Below, in pieces: positions 36,518 to 45,738 of a stretch of 64,000 bases of DNA. Below the pieces are notes generated by a model, which saw nothing but the letters and a program-made list of their open reading frames with translations, was not told the DNA's origin and ran no database searches. How positions within the stretch are numbered: position 1 is the first letter of the stretch; each line of letters opens with the position of its first letter. The DNA comes from Thiotrichales bacterium (GTDB lineage: Bacteria > Pseudomonadota > Gammaproteobacteria > Beggiatoales > Beggiatoaceae), in the NCBI GenBank assembly GCA_016745035.1, contig JADGDE010000006.1:174851-238850 (forward strand), in the 5' to 3' direction. Position numbers and translations under genes: made by a program.

Positions 36518-37656
36518 TGTCGTCGCGTTTAAATCATATTGAACCTTTTCGGGTGATGGATATTGTCCGTACCGCGCGGGCGATGTCTGATGTGATTCAT
36601 TTGGAAATTGGCGAGCCTGACTTGCCGCCCTCACCTGCGGTGCGCGAAGCGCTGGCAGCTAACTTGGACAAAATGGCTTATACCAATAGTCTGGGGCTGT
36701 GGGAATTACGGGTAAAAATTGCCGATTATTACCAGCAACACTACCACGTGAGCATTAATCCGGAACGCGTGATTTTAACCGTCGGCACATCGGGGGCATT
36801 TTTAATTACCTATGCCCTGCTCATGAGCGCAGGTGAGCGTTTGCTCTTAACTGACCCCGCTTATCCTTGCTATAAAAACTTTGCCCATATTTTAGATATT
36901 GAACCAGTATTTGCGAAAATTTCAGCGGCAAATAATTATCAGCTCCAAGCTTCAGATTTAGCCACTTTTGACCATATCCGCGCCTTGCAAATTTCCTCAC
37001 CGAGCAATCCGACAGGCACGGTATATCAGCCAGATATATTGCGAGATTTAATCCAAACTTGTCAGGCGCAAAATACCTATTTTATCTCTGATGAAATTTA
37101 TCATGGGCTGGTCTATGGCAAAGCAGCGGAGAGTTTACAGACGGCCTTACACTACAGTGATGAGGCGATAGTCATTAACGGTTTTTCCAAATATTTTGCC
37201 CTGCCCGGCTTGCGTTTGGGCTTTGCAATTTTGCCTGAGAGCCTGATGCGCCATGCAGAGATTTTAATGCAAAACTTGTATATTTCTGCGCCAACCTTGA
37301 GTCAATATGCCGCACTAGCCGCCTTTGATACCGATTATTTACAAGGTTTACGCGCCCGCTATCAAAGCAGGCGGGATTATTTATATCAAGCCCTCAGCCC
37401 ATGGTTTGATTTGGATGCGCCATCGGACGGCGGTTTTTATATTTGGGCAAACATCAGCCGCTATCAGATTGATAGTGAGCGCTTTTGTCAGATTTTGTTG
37501 GAAAAAGCTGGGGTTGCTATTACCCCCGGTACAGATTTTAGCCAACACCAGGCGCGGGATTATGTGCGTTTTGCTTATACTCGCCCCTTAGACGAATTAA
37601 AACAAGCTGTTAAACGGATTGAGCAGGGTTTGAAAAACTTTGAATCTATCTCTTAA
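36517..37656 (+). CDS. Class I/II pyridoxal-phosphate aminotransferase
   Basis: 379 residues, aspartate-aminotransferase fold. Motifs: DVIHLEIGEPDLPPSP, LTVGTSGAFLITYALL, SSPSNPTGTVY, ISDEIYHGLVYG and the PLP lysine in NGFSKYFALPGLRLGF. The amino donor cannot be assigned by eye. Coupled to the upstream membrane protein by a one-base overlap. Confidence 0.88.
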   Translation: MSSRLNHIEPFRVMDIVRTARAMSDVIHLEIGEPDLPPSPAVREALAANLDKMAYTNSLGLWELRVKIADYYQQHYHVSINPERVILTVGTSGAFLITYALLMSAGERLLLTDPAYPCYKNFAHILDIEPVFAKISAANNYQLQASDLATFDHIRALQISSPSNPTGTVYQPDILRDLIQTCQAQNTYFISDEIYHGLVYGKAAESLQTALHYSDEAIVINGFSKYFALPGLRLGFAILPESLMRHAEILMQNLYISAPTLSQYAALAAFDTDYLQGLRARYQSRRDYLYQALSPWFDLDAPSDGGFYIWANISRYQIDSERFCQILLEKAGVAITPGTDFSQHQARDYVRFAYTRPLDELKQAVKRIEQGLKNFESIS

Positions 37657-37704
37657 AATGGATTGAACACCCGCCCTCATAATAGCATTATAAAACTGTA
37701 AACA

Positions 37705-38781
37705 ATGAGTTTGCCGTCTTTACACACAATGTGGTACGCAATGAATGCGATTTTTTTGAGTTTACTTGTCGTTTTGACAAGTCATGTCCACGCTTTGGAC
37801 ATGAAGGCTTTAGATGCCCTCACCCCGACCCAATTAGAAGCGATCCAAAATGATCGCTTTAGTGGTAGTTTTCGGGATAAAAGCCGGAGTTTGCGCTTAT
37901 ATACCAATGATAAGCACAATTACGCAGGTGAGATTCTCTTTAAGGGCGAGTTATATCTGCTTAAAGCCATGCGTGATGGTGAGCGCTTACAAGGCTATAT
38001 TAATCGCTCTGGCAAACGTTTTAACTTTGAATTGTATTTCCAAGGCGAGGCGCTGGTATTTGACAGCAAACAAGGGCGTTTTTCGCTCGAATCGACCGTG
38101 CCCAGCCCTCACCGCCCCTATCCTGACAGCAAACCACCGATAGTCAAAAAAACTAGCCAGCCCCAAGTGACCACAAGCATGAGTCAACCGTGGGATGACC
38201 AAACCTCGATTAATTACCTTGTGCCACAAGTGACTCAAGACTTACAAAGTTTTATTACCTTGCTGCGCCAATGGTTGACGGGGAAACTCGAAGATAAAGA
38301 AGCCACCGAATTAGTCAAACTGCGCTTATTGCCCTTGGCTGCTTTATTAACACAAAACTTAGGCAAGCTCGAAAGTGCTGCCAAAGCGGCGCAAAAGCCC
38401 CAGTTACCCATCGCCAAGCAACACCAATGGCAACACCTAGAGAAAATCAGTGCCCATAGTCGGCAATTTTTTGCTCAATGGCAAACCTTGCTACAACAAA
38501 TGCTCTACTTAAACCAACAAGGCAAACAGAAAAAGCTGAAAACCTTGGCCAATAAACGCTTGCCCATTGCGATTAAAAATACCCAATTAGTGGTGCAACG
38601 CTTACATGGTGTGCTGCTCGAACTCAAACAAGGCATCGCCCCCGTTGCCCCGCCGCCGGTCGATCCGTATTATTTGCAGCCCAACAAATTACTAAAAAAT
38701 GAAAACATGCTTATCATGGCAGAAATGATGCGCGAGGCGATGCGTTTGTTTAGAGAAATGTTTTTTCCTGATAATGATTAG
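37705..38781 (+). CDS. Secreted or periplasmic hypothetical protein, 358 aa
   Basis: Signal-like N-terminus (MNAIFLSLLVVLTSHVHA after an in-frame extension of 12 residues). Then a compact domain with FSGSFRDKSRSLRLYTND and a long helical C-terminal half (about 180-330) rich in Leu, Gln and Lys. The C-terminus has MREAMRLFREMFF. No family recognised. The true start may be ATG 37741 rather than 37705. Confidence 0.5.
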   Translation: MSLPSLHTMWYAMNAIFLSLLVVLTSHVHALDMKALDALTPTQLEAIQNDRFSGSFRDKSRSLRLYTNDKHNYAGEILFKGELYLLKAMRDGERLQGYINRSGKRFNFELYFQGEALVFDSKQGRFSLESTVPSPHRPYPDSKPPIVKKTSQPQVTTSMSQPWDDQTSINYLVPQVTQDLQSFITLLRQWLTGKLEDKEATELVKLRLLPLAALLTQNLGKLESAAKAAQKPQLPIAKQHQWQHLEKISAHSRQFFAQWQTLLQQMLYLNQQGKQKKLKTLANKRLPIAIKNTQLVVQRLHGVLLELKQGIAPVAPPPVDPYYLQPNKLLKNENMLIMAEMMREAMRLFREMFFPDND

Positions 38782-38788
38782 AATAGCA

Positions 38789-38847
38789 GCCGTGGAGCAA
38801 TGGCGGTTTTTTGGCTTTGAAGCCAAAAAAAAGCCTTTGCGTAACAC
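38789..38847 (-). mobile_element. MITE-like element, truncated half copy in a convergent gap
   Basis: Read on the minus strand: GTGTTACGCAAAGGC, a 10-bp hairpin (plus-strand TTTTTTGGCT 38807-38816 / AGCCAAAAAA 38821-38830), then ACCGCCATTGCTCCACG. It matches the left half of the family and lacks the right end. It fills the whole gap between the two convergent genes. Confidence 0.6.
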
Positions 38848-38848
38848 T

Positions 38849-39421
38849 TTAAACCTGCCACAAGACCCGCAGATGCGCATCCAAATCTTCTAAGGCTTCT
38901 TCCAGCCATAAAATATGGGTTTGAATGTCTTTGCCTGCATAGCGCTCTAAGGTTAAGGTTTCATCATTACCATTGAGGCGGTTTTGTTCAGTGCTACGCA
39001 TCTCTAGTAATTGCTGGCGGCGTTGAAACAAAGAATGTAATTCAGGGAGTTCCAACTCATTGTGTGGCTGTTCCTCGGCATAATGCCGCAATGCCAGCCC
39101 CAAAGCTGCAAGTTGTCCCGCACAATTGAGTTGTTCATCAGGCGCATAATTCAAGCGTTTGGATAACTGTTCGATTTTATGTCGAGATAAATTTAGCACA
39201 GGTAGTCGCATCGCCTGCAGGGCAATTTTGACCATATAATCAGCTTTATTATCATGGGTTTCAACTAAAATCAGCAAAGGATAAGCACGGTTAATATAGT
39301 GCAATAAACGGTTAATGCCGCCACGACTATTTTGAAAGGTATAATGTTGATGTCCAGGATAAAAATGCACATCTAAATCATCCCCTTCCAGGGCAATCCC
39401 AACAAAATATTCTGCTATCAT
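38849..39421 (-). CDS. IS110-type N-terminal (DEDD) domain protein, solitary
   Basis: 190 residues matching only the DEDD_Tnp_IS110 half: FVGIALEGDDLDVHFYP, PLLILVETHDNKADYMV, LPVLNLSRHKIEQLSK, LFQRRQQLLEMRSTEQNRLN and IQTHILWLEEALEDLDAHL. The Transposase_20 half with the catalytic Ser is absent. Of the DEDD set the second (Glu) is present, the first is replaced in GIALEGDD, and the KTDxxDA pair is changed to APDEQLNCAG. The frame is intact and ends adjacent to the truncated element at 38789-38847. Either a decayed fragment or a domesticated domain. Confidence 0.75.
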   Translation of the reverse strand: MIAEYFVGIALEGDDLDVHFYPGHQHYTFQNSRGGINRLLHYINRAYPLLILVETHDNKADYMVKIALQAMRLPVLNLSRHKIEQLSKRLNYAPDEQLNCAGQLAALGLALRHYAEEQPHNELELPELHSLFQRRQQLLEMRSTEQNRLNGNDETLTLERYAGKDIQTHILWLEEALEDLDAHLRVLWQV

Positions 39422-39573
39422 GTTTTGTCTCTCTATATGGGCGGGGTTACGGTGGGGCTATCAGGCATAAAGCAAAATATGCGCCTATCTTGTCAGCTAT
39501 CGGCAGCAAAAAATGAGAGATGAAAATCACAAAAGAAAAGAGAAGTTAGCTATGTTTTATCAAGGACTGCGCC

Positions 39574-41019
39574 ATGTCAGATGACAACGCGCTGGTTGGG
39601 CGTAATAGCCTAATTTTGGCAATGACTGAAATGCTGATCAAAGTGTTTGGCATTGTTGCCACCTTAATTGTCGCCCGCCTGCTCGGTGCAGAACAATTTG
39701 GCTTATTATCCTTTGCCTATACCCTCGTTGGTGTCGCCTTGGTCTTGCCTGATTATGGCTTGGGGCGTTTGGCTGTGAGAGAACTCTCACGCAACCCCAA
39801 ACGCGCTCACCGCTTTCTTTGGCACAGCTCGGTGCTTAAACTGATTTTATATTTCCCCGCCTTGCTTGCCTGCGTTGCCGTGATTTGGTTTAGCTCCGAT
39901 GACCCCAATCGCCTTTGGCTGGTGATCCTAGTCTTTGTGGTCGAAATGTTACGCCAGCACATGGTATTTTTTTGTGCTTATTTTCGCGCTATTCAACAAA
40001 CTGAATGGGAAGCTGGGGTACGTTTGTTTCTTGCTTTGTTTTCCTTTGTCTTTGGTGTGCCTGCGCTCTTATGGGGCTTTGGACTCGATGGGCTGATGTG
40101 GGTACGGTTTTGGATCACCTTGCTCAGTTTATTCTTATCCATTTGGTTGCTATACCGCTTTGGGCTGCGCATGGGGCGCACAGTCTGGCGCTACCTCAAA
40201 GCGCTGGTTTCGGTTGGCAAACCCATGGCGCTGTTTACCTTCTGTATCGTGGTTTATATGTCGGTGAATATCGTTGTCCTAGGCTTAGTCCACGATGATA
40301 AAACCGTTGGTTATTACACCATGGCGATGATGATCGTCATGCCCTTAAACATCATTTCCGATGCCATCACCAGCGCCGCCCTACCGATGCTCTCGCAACA
40401 CTGGCAACAACAAAGCAGTCACTACAGCCAAGCTTTTCGAGACACCACTCGCCAGACCTTGCGTTATTTATTATTGTTGGTCTTGCCTTTAAGTATCGGC
40501 TTATTTTTACTCGCCCATGATGCGATTGATTTGATTTTTGGCGAGGCGTATCCGGTGGCTATTCAGGTCTTGATGATTTTTGCCCTGTCTCTGATTCCCG
40601 ATTATCTCAATACCTTATTATCCACCGCCTTGATTGCCCAAGACAAAGAAAAACAAACCCTTAACGCCACTATTTTAGGTGCAATCGTCGCCCTGCTTGG
40701 CTGTGTGTTCTTAATTCCTGACGGTGGCGCAGTTGGGGCAGCTTTATCGTGGTTATTTGCTGAAATTGCTGTTTTTATTTACCAATTTTCACAATTGAAA
40801 AACTTATTACTACGCCAAGATCATGTATGGCTGGCTGCGCGTGCCTTATTTGCCGCCAGCCTGATGGGTGCTGTGATTTGGGGACTACAACAAGCACAGG
40901 CAAGCCTGTGGCTGATTTTCCCTGCCGCAATGCTTAGCTATAGTACTGTATTATGGCTGCTTGGCGAAATCAGCCGTGCGGATGTGTTGGGGTTCAAACA
41001 GATGCTAAAGCGGGGGTGA
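39574..41019 (+). CDS. Polysaccharide/lipid flippase of the MOP superfamily (Wzx-like)
   Basis: 481 residues with about 12-14 membrane helices. N-terminal LIKVFGIVATLIVARLLGAEQFGLLSFAYT is typical of MVF/Wzx flippases. Later LRYLLLLVLPLSIGLFLLA. Probably moves lipid-linked oligosaccharide across the inner membrane. No glycosyltransferases are adjacent, so the substrate is open. Confidence 0.85.
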   Translation: MSDDNALVGRNSLILAMTEMLIKVFGIVATLIVARLLGAEQFGLLSFAYTLVGVALVLPDYGLGRLAVRELSRNPKRAHRFLWHSSVLKLILYFPALLACVAVIWFSSDDPNRLWLVILVFVVEMLRQHMVFFCAYFRAIQQTEWEAGVRLFLALFSFVFGVPALLWGFGLDGLMWVRFWITLLSLFLSIWLLYRFGLRMGRTVWRYLKALVSVGKPMALFTFCIVVYMSVNIVVLGLVHDDKTVGYYTMAMMIVMPLNIISDAITSAALPMLSQHWQQQSSHYSQAFRDTTRQTLRYLLLLVLPLSIGLFLLAHDAIDLIFGEAYPVAIQVLMIFALSLIPDYLNTLLSTALIAQDKEKQTLNATILGAIVALLGCVFLIPDGGAVGAALSWLFAEIAVFIYQFSQLKNLLLRQDHVWLAARALFAASLMGAVIWGLQQAQASLWLIFPAAMLSYSTVLWLLGEISRADVLGFKQMLKRG

Positions 41020-41199
41020 GCGACTTTAGCTATACCAAATTTATCGCTAGCACAGCTGTAGATTTGTTGGATAAGCAAGGTTGCTCAAATCCCCAAACTT
41101 AATGAACCCTTTTTTCAAGTTATTTGGGGTTTTGTTACAATAGCTTCGCTGCAAATGAGACTGATATTTTTATAAAGAGGCGGGGTTAGGTCTATCAAT

Positions 41200-42444
41200 A
41201 TGAGTTATGTCCTTGGGATTGATTTTGGTACGTCTGGCTGTCGTGCTGTGGTTTTGGATGCCGATAAGCAATTGATTGCCGATGCACAAAGCCCCTTGCC
41301 CGAGTCCAAGCATTGCCAACAAAGTCCGCAAGACTGGTGGCAAGGGCTGGACAACTTAATGCAGCAATTGCGCGCTCAGTTAGATCTAACACACATTTGT
41401 AAACTCTTGCTGGATGGCACGTCCTCTACGGTATTGCTGGCAGATGAACACGGCGAACCATTAACGCCCGCTTTAATGTATAACGACAGCAGCAGCACGC
41501 TAGCTGCAAAAACCATCAGTGGCTATGCCGATGCCAATAGCCCAGCGCAAGGGGTCAGCAGCAGCCTTGCCAAAGCCTTACATTTACTCGAAACCACAGA
41601 TAAAGCCGCCTATGTGTTGCATCAAGCCGATTGGTTGAGTAACACGCTTTGCGGGCAGTTTGGGTACAGCGATTATAATAACGCCCTGAAATTGGGTTAT
41701 GATCCACAAACTGAGACTTGGGAGCCTTGGCTCTCAAAGCTGATTGCGCTGGATTTACTACCGGAGGTTCACGCACCAGGCAGTGCTTTAGGCGCGATCA
41801 GCCCAAAATGGGCGCAAACTTGGGGCTTAAATCCGACCCTACAAATTTTGGCAGGAACGACCGATAGCACCGCTTCTTTCCTTGCTACGGGCGCAAGTCA
41901 AAATGGCGATGCCGTCACCGCGCTAGGCTCCAGTTTGGTGCTTAAAATCCTCAGCCCTGTGCCGATTTTTGCCCCTGAATTGGGGGTCTATAGCCATAAA
42001 CTCGGCGGACAATGGTTGGTCGGTGGTGCATCTAACAGTGGTGGAGCGGTGTTAAAATCGTTTTTTTCCACAGCCGATTTACAACAACTCTCCGAGCACA
42101 TTGATATAAGCCTGCCTTGCCCTTGGGATTATTATCCCTTGTTACAAGCGGGGGAGCGTTTCCCTATCAATGATCCCGAATACCCGCCGTGCCTGAGTCC
42201 TCGTCCTGAGGCTGACAGCGATTTTTTGTATGGTTTATTAATGGGGATGACGCGCATTGAAGCCCAAGGCTATCAGGTGTTGCAGCGTTTGGGTGCGCCT
42301 GCGCCTAAGCGTTTATATAGCACGGGGGGCGGCACGAACAATCCGGTTTGGCAACAATTGCGCGAGCGGATGTTAGGGCTTAAACTGCAAAGCGTTAAAC
42401 AACAGCAGGCTGCTTATGGCGCGGCTTTATTGGCTTTACATTAA
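41200..42444 (+). CDS. FGGY carbohydrate kinase, D-ribulokinase-like
   Basis: 414 residues. ATP-binding N-terminus [27 protein letters not shown], then [35 protein letters not shown] and [16 protein letters not shown]. The motif order resembles the cyanobacterial/plant D-ribulose kinases rather than classical xylulokinases. Such an enzyme would salvage ribulose into the Calvin cycle as ribulose 5-phosphate, consistent with autotrophy. Substrate is by resemblance only. Confidence 0.75.
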   Translation: MSYVLGIDFGTSGCRAVVLDADKQLIADAQSPLPESKHCQQSPQDWWQGLDNLMQQLRAQLDLTHICKLLLDGTSSTVLLADEHGEPLTPALMYNDSSSTLAAKTISGYADANSPAQGVSSSLAKALHLLETTDKAAYVLHQADWLSNTLCGQFGYSDYNNALKLGYDPQTETWEPWLSKLIALDLLPEVHAPGSALGAISPKWAQTWGLNPTLQILAGTTDSTASFLATGASQNGDAVTALGSSLVLKILSPVPIFAPELGVYSHKLGGQWLVGGASNSGGAVLKSFFSTADLQQLSEHIDISLPCPWDYYPLLQAGERFPINDPEYPPCLSPRPEADSDFLYGLLMGMTRIEAQGYQVLQRLGAPAPKRLYSTGGGTNNPVWQQLRERMLGLKLQSVKQQQAAYGAALLALH

Positions 42445-42458
42445 CAACAGAGAGATTT

Positions 42459-42845
42459 ATGCGTATTTTACATACTATGTTACGGGTCGTTGATTTGCAG
42501 CGTTCGATTCAATTTTATACCGAGGTGTTGGGCATGAGCTTGTTGCGACAAAAAGATCATCCCGATGGAAAATTTACTTTGGCTTTTTTGGGCTATGGTG
42601 CTGAGGCGGAAAACACCGTGATTGAACTCACGCATAATTGGGACACCGATAGCTATGAGTTGGGTAATGCCTACGGACATATTGCCCTTGAGGTTGATGA
42701 TGTTTATCAAGCCACTAACAAGATTAAACAACGCGGTGGCAAGATTTTACGGGACGCAGGACCTATGAATGCGGGCACAACCATCATCGCCTTTGTTGAA
42801 GATCCAGATGGTTATCAAATCGAGTTAATTGGTAAAAAGGCATAA
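42459..42845 (+). CDS. gloA: Lactoylglutathione lyase (glyoxalase I)
   Basis: 128 residues, vicinal-oxygen-chelate fold. Motifs: [14 protein letters not shown] (metal His), [11 protein letters not shown] (Glu), [10 protein letters not shown] (His), and [12 protein letters not shown] (Glu). Detoxifies methylglyoxal via glutathione. Begins 14 bp after the kinase, so probably the same transcript. Confidence 0.95.
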   Translation: MRILHTMLRVVDLQRSIQFYTEVLGMSLLRQKDHPDGKFTLAFLGYGAEAENTVIELTHNWDTDSYELGNAYGHIALEVDDVYQATNKIKQRGGKILRDAGPMNAGTTIIAFVEDPDGYQIELIGKKA

Positions 42846-42847
42846 GC

Positions 42848-43840
42848 CTAGCAATCAAAACAATCCCGAACTGAGAAGTTTAAATTATCCATATTACACT
42901 GGATTTGATTGCGTCCCATGGATTTAGCGTTATAAAGGGCTTTATCTGCTTGTTTGAGCAAATATTCTGGCTGTAGCCCTTCAGTGGCGACGGTCGCAGC
43001 AATACCAATACTGACGGTGAGCAGTTCACTGATGGGCGAGGCTTGGTGAGGGATTTGTTGCTTATGCACCGCTTGGCGAATTTTTTGTGCCAAGGCTAAA
43101 GTTTGATAACCATCCATATTCGGTAGCACACAGACAAATTCCTCGCCGCCATAACGGGCAACTAAGTTGTGTTGAAAATCAATTTGTTCTGTGAGCATTT
43201 GCGCCACTTCTTTAAGACAATCATCGCCTTGAATATGGCCGTAATAATCATTGAATTGCTTAAAATAATCAATATCGATCATAATCACCGCCAAGGTTTG
43301 TTGATGTTTGGCAGCATTGATCCAAGCGTGTTCGATAAATTCATCAAAACGGCGACGATTAGGAATCCCGGTGAGTCCATCAAGGCTGGAGAGGTTTTCT
43401 AAAAAATCGCGTTGATATTTGAGTTCGAGATGGTTTTTAATCCGAATTTTGACGCTGTTGATGCGTAAGGGCTTGCTGATATAATCCACCGCGCCCAGTT
43501 CCAGACCATAGGTTTCGTCTTCTTCTTCGCCCCTAGCGGTGAGAAAAATAATCGGAATGCGGCGGGTAGAATGGCGACTTTTGAGCCGTTTGCAGACTTC
43601 ATAGCCGTCCATTTCGGGCATATTAATATCAAGTAAAATCAGATCAGGCTGCTCAGCTCTGGCAATGTCCAAAGCATCAGCGCCATTAGTCGCAAACAAT
43701 AAACGGTAGCCCACGTCTCGTAAGACTTGGGTTAGGAGGCGAATATTTAAGGGTAAATCATCAACGATTAATAAAGTCGCTGAGGAGGTATCCAAGTTTA
43801 TATGCCCAGAGTAACGATATTCGGGAGTATCAAGATTCAC
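42848..43840 (-). CDS. REC-GGDEF diguanylate cyclase (PleD-like half)
   Basis: Last gene of the operon with HlyD. REC domain with acceptor Asp in DLILLDINMPEMDGYEV and Lys in DYISKPL. GGDEF domain has LTGIPNRRRF, IDIDYFKQFNDYYGHIQGDD and the active signature YGGEEF. The inhibitory I-site RxxD appears changed (QIDFQHN precedes LVARYGGEEF). Start uncertain: GTG at 43840 chosen to limit overlap with HlyD; a TTG at 43876 extends it by 12 residues. Makes c-di-GMP. Confidence 0.85.
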   Translation of the reverse strand: MNLDTPEYRYSGHINLDTSSATLLIVDDLPLNIRLLTQVLRDVGYRLLFATNGADALDIARAEQPDLILLDINMPEMDGYEVCKRLKSRHSTRRIPIIFLTARGEEEDETYGLELGAVDYISKPLRINSVKIRIKNHLELKYQRDFLENLSSLDGLTGIPNRRRFDEFIEHAWINAAKHQQTLAVIMIDIDYFKQFNDYYGHIQGDDCLKEVAQMLTEQIDFQHNLVARYGGEEFVCVLPNMDGYQTLALAQKIRQAVHKQQIPHQASPISELLTVSIGIAATVATEGLQPEYLLKQADKALYNAKSMGRNQIQCNMDNLNFSVRDCFDC

Positions 43841-45101
43841 GCAATGCTTTAGCTCGTATTCTTTGAATCGGTTCAAGTAAGTAATTTAAAACAGTTTTTT
43901 GTCCGCTCAGCAATTCAACACTGACGGTCATGCCAGGTAAAATAACTAAGGTTTGTTTATGTTTTGAAAGGGTCTTGCTTTGTGTGTGTAGACGAATAAG
44001 AAAATAAGCCGCTCCTTGTGGATCTTGGATGCTATCGGCGCTAATGTGGCTTAGTTTAGCAGACAATCCACCAAAAATGGCAAAATCATAGGCACTGAAC
44101 TTGATTTGTGCCGTTTGTCCCATGTATAAAAAAGCAATATCTGCTGGGCGTACCCGTGCTTCTATCAAAATTTTATCATCATCGGGGACGATTTCTAATA
44201 AGTCCATGCCAGGGCCTAATACCCCACCTATGGTATTAATTTTTAAGCGTTTAACAATCCCTTTCACCGGTGAGCGTACAATGGTTCTTTCTAAACGGTC
44301 ATTTAATGTTTGTTGCTGGTTTTGCAATAAACTCAGTTTTGACTCAGTTTGATTGTGTTGTTGTTGGGCTTTAGCACGGTAGTTTGCTTCAGCAGTTTTG
44401 ATGCGTTGCTTGATTTCATTGAGCTTGGCTTCAATTTGTGGAATTTCGAGACTGACTTTGTCTTTTTTTGCCCGAATGTCACTGAGTTGACGCTGTAGCT
44501 GCAATAATTCGAGTTCTGATAACACGCCTTGCTTGACCAAAGGACGGGTAATTTTTAATTCTTTATTGGCCAAACTGAGGCTATAGCTGTATTGTTTTTT
44601 TTGTGCTTTTAGGGCTTGGATTTGTTGTTTAGCTTGGGCTAATTGGGCTTTTAAGGCGCTAATATCGGCTGCTAAACTGGCTTGTTCGGCTTCATAAAGG
44701 CGGTATTCTTGTTGCCAAAAATGGTATTGTCGTTGGCTTAAAGGCCCTTGATAGCTTGGTGCTTGGTTGGCGGCTTGAGCGCGCAAGCGTCGTAATTGCA
44801 TTTGTAGTTGTGCGACTTGCAGGCGGTTAGCTTGTGACTCAGATTGAAAGCGGGTGTCATCAATACTTAACAAGGGTTCGCCGATATTAACAATATCCCC
44901 TTCTTGCACATACAGCGCAGCTAAAATGCCACCTTCTAAATTTTGAATCACTTGTACTTGTTGGGAGGGAATCACCCGTCCCTCAGCGCGAGTGACTTCA
45001 TCAAGTTCAGCTTGATAGGCCCACGCAATAAAACTGAGAAAAAAAATGATAATCAGCCACAGAATCCAATGTCCCGGTCGCGTACTCATGCTATCAGACA
45101 A
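43830..45101 (-). CDS. HlyD-family membrane fusion protein
   Basis: 423 residues. One N-terminal inner-membrane helix (WILWLIIIFFLSFIAW, about 13-28), lipoyl/biotinyl-like halves (EGRVIPSQQVQVIQNLEGG and SPVKGIVKRLKINTIGG), and a long coiled-coil hairpin at about 130-270. Type I secretion periplasmic adaptor. No ABC exporter or TolC gene is next to it, so the partner is elsewhere. It overlaps the 214-residue gene by 8 bp. Confidence 0.87.
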   Translation of the reverse strand: MSDSMSTRPGHWILWLIIIFFLSFIAWAYQAELDEVTRAEGRVIPSQQVQVIQNLEGGILAALYVQEGDIVNIGEPLLSIDDTRFQSESQANRLQVAQLQMQLRRLRAQAANQAPSYQGPLSQRQYHFWQQEYRLYEAEQASLAADISALKAQLAQAKQQIQALKAQKKQYSYSLSLANKELKITRPLVKQGVLSELELLQLQRQLSDIRAKKDKVSLEIPQIEAKLNEIKQRIKTAEANYRAKAQQQHNQTESKLSLLQNQQQTLNDRLERTIVRSPVKGIVKRLKINTIGGVLGPGMDLLEIVPDDDKILIEARVRPADIAFLYMGQTAQIKFSAYDFAIFGGLSAKLSHISADSIQDPQGAAYFLIRLHTQSKTLSKHKQTLVILPGMTVSVELLSGQKTVLNYLLEPIQRIRAKALRES

Positions 45102-45738
45102 GGCTTAGTAAAGCTTTGACACTATCGGCATTGGCTCTTTGCATCGGTTTGCCATCAACCGAATCCAAGGGTGCTTGGTGTCTATCCGCATGTGGAAACA
45201 CGGAAAGGGCAAATTTGCTCTCGCCAGCGACAAAGCGGTAACAAGGAATCTCAATATATTGGCTATGACTTTTTTTGTCTTTATGGGCTTTGTCTTTATA
45301 TTTGCCTTTATAGGGATAGCGATAATTTTGCTGGGTCAAACGGTAAGGAATGCTGTGTTCAATTAAACACATGGCAATTGATTCGGGATCATCATTAAAC
45401 AAATGCAATTGAATTTCATAGTGATGTTGGGCGCTGCCATCTAACACCGCACCGACCAAATGTGGGTTAAAGTCTCGGCAAATCTGCATAGCATTAAGCG
45501 CTGCTTTGCGTTGTTCTACCAGTTCCTCGGCTTGGTTCTCTGGTGCAAACAAATCTTGATAAATTGAAAGCGCTTCGTGAATCTCGGCATTGCTGGGCAT
45601 CGGTGAATGTTCCGAGAGTCCCAAGCGGTGCAGGGCTTTTTGTTTCGCAAGGCGAAAATCATCGACGTATTCTTGCGCCATAATCCGTGCGGCTTCCTCT
45701 GCCACTTGTTTGCGTATATTGCTGTGATGCGTTGGCAT
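45094..45738 (-). CDS. Hypothetical protein of 214 aa in the TIR-WD40/HlyD operon
   Basis: Soluble. N-terminal helix RKQVAEEAARIMAQEYVDDF, then NPHLVGAVLDGSAQHHYEIQLHLF with DDPESIAMCLIEH. The LVGAVLDGSA and H-rich pattern recalls a minimal nucleotidyltransferase-like family (low confidence). C-terminus carries GYKDKAHKDKK-type Lys/His repeats. It overlaps the upstream TPR-like gene by one base, so translation is coupled. Confidence 0.5.
   Translation of the reverse strand: MPTHHSNIRKQVAEEAARIMAQEYVDDFRLAKQKALHRLGLSEHSPMPSNAEIHEALSIYQDLFAPENQAEELVEQRKAALNAMQICRDFNPHLVGAVLDGSAQHHYEIQLHLFNDDPESIAMCLIEHSIPYRLTQQNYRYPYKGKYKDKAHKDKKSHSQYIEIPCYRFVAGESKFALSVFPHADRHQAPLDSVDGKPMQRANADSVKALLSLV

Noticed and set aside
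38807..38830. T-rich/A-rich hairpin between convergent genes as a bidirectional terminator
   Set aside because: The T run precedes and the A run follows the stem on both strands, the reverse of a Rho-independent terminator. It is better explained as part of a truncated mobile element.
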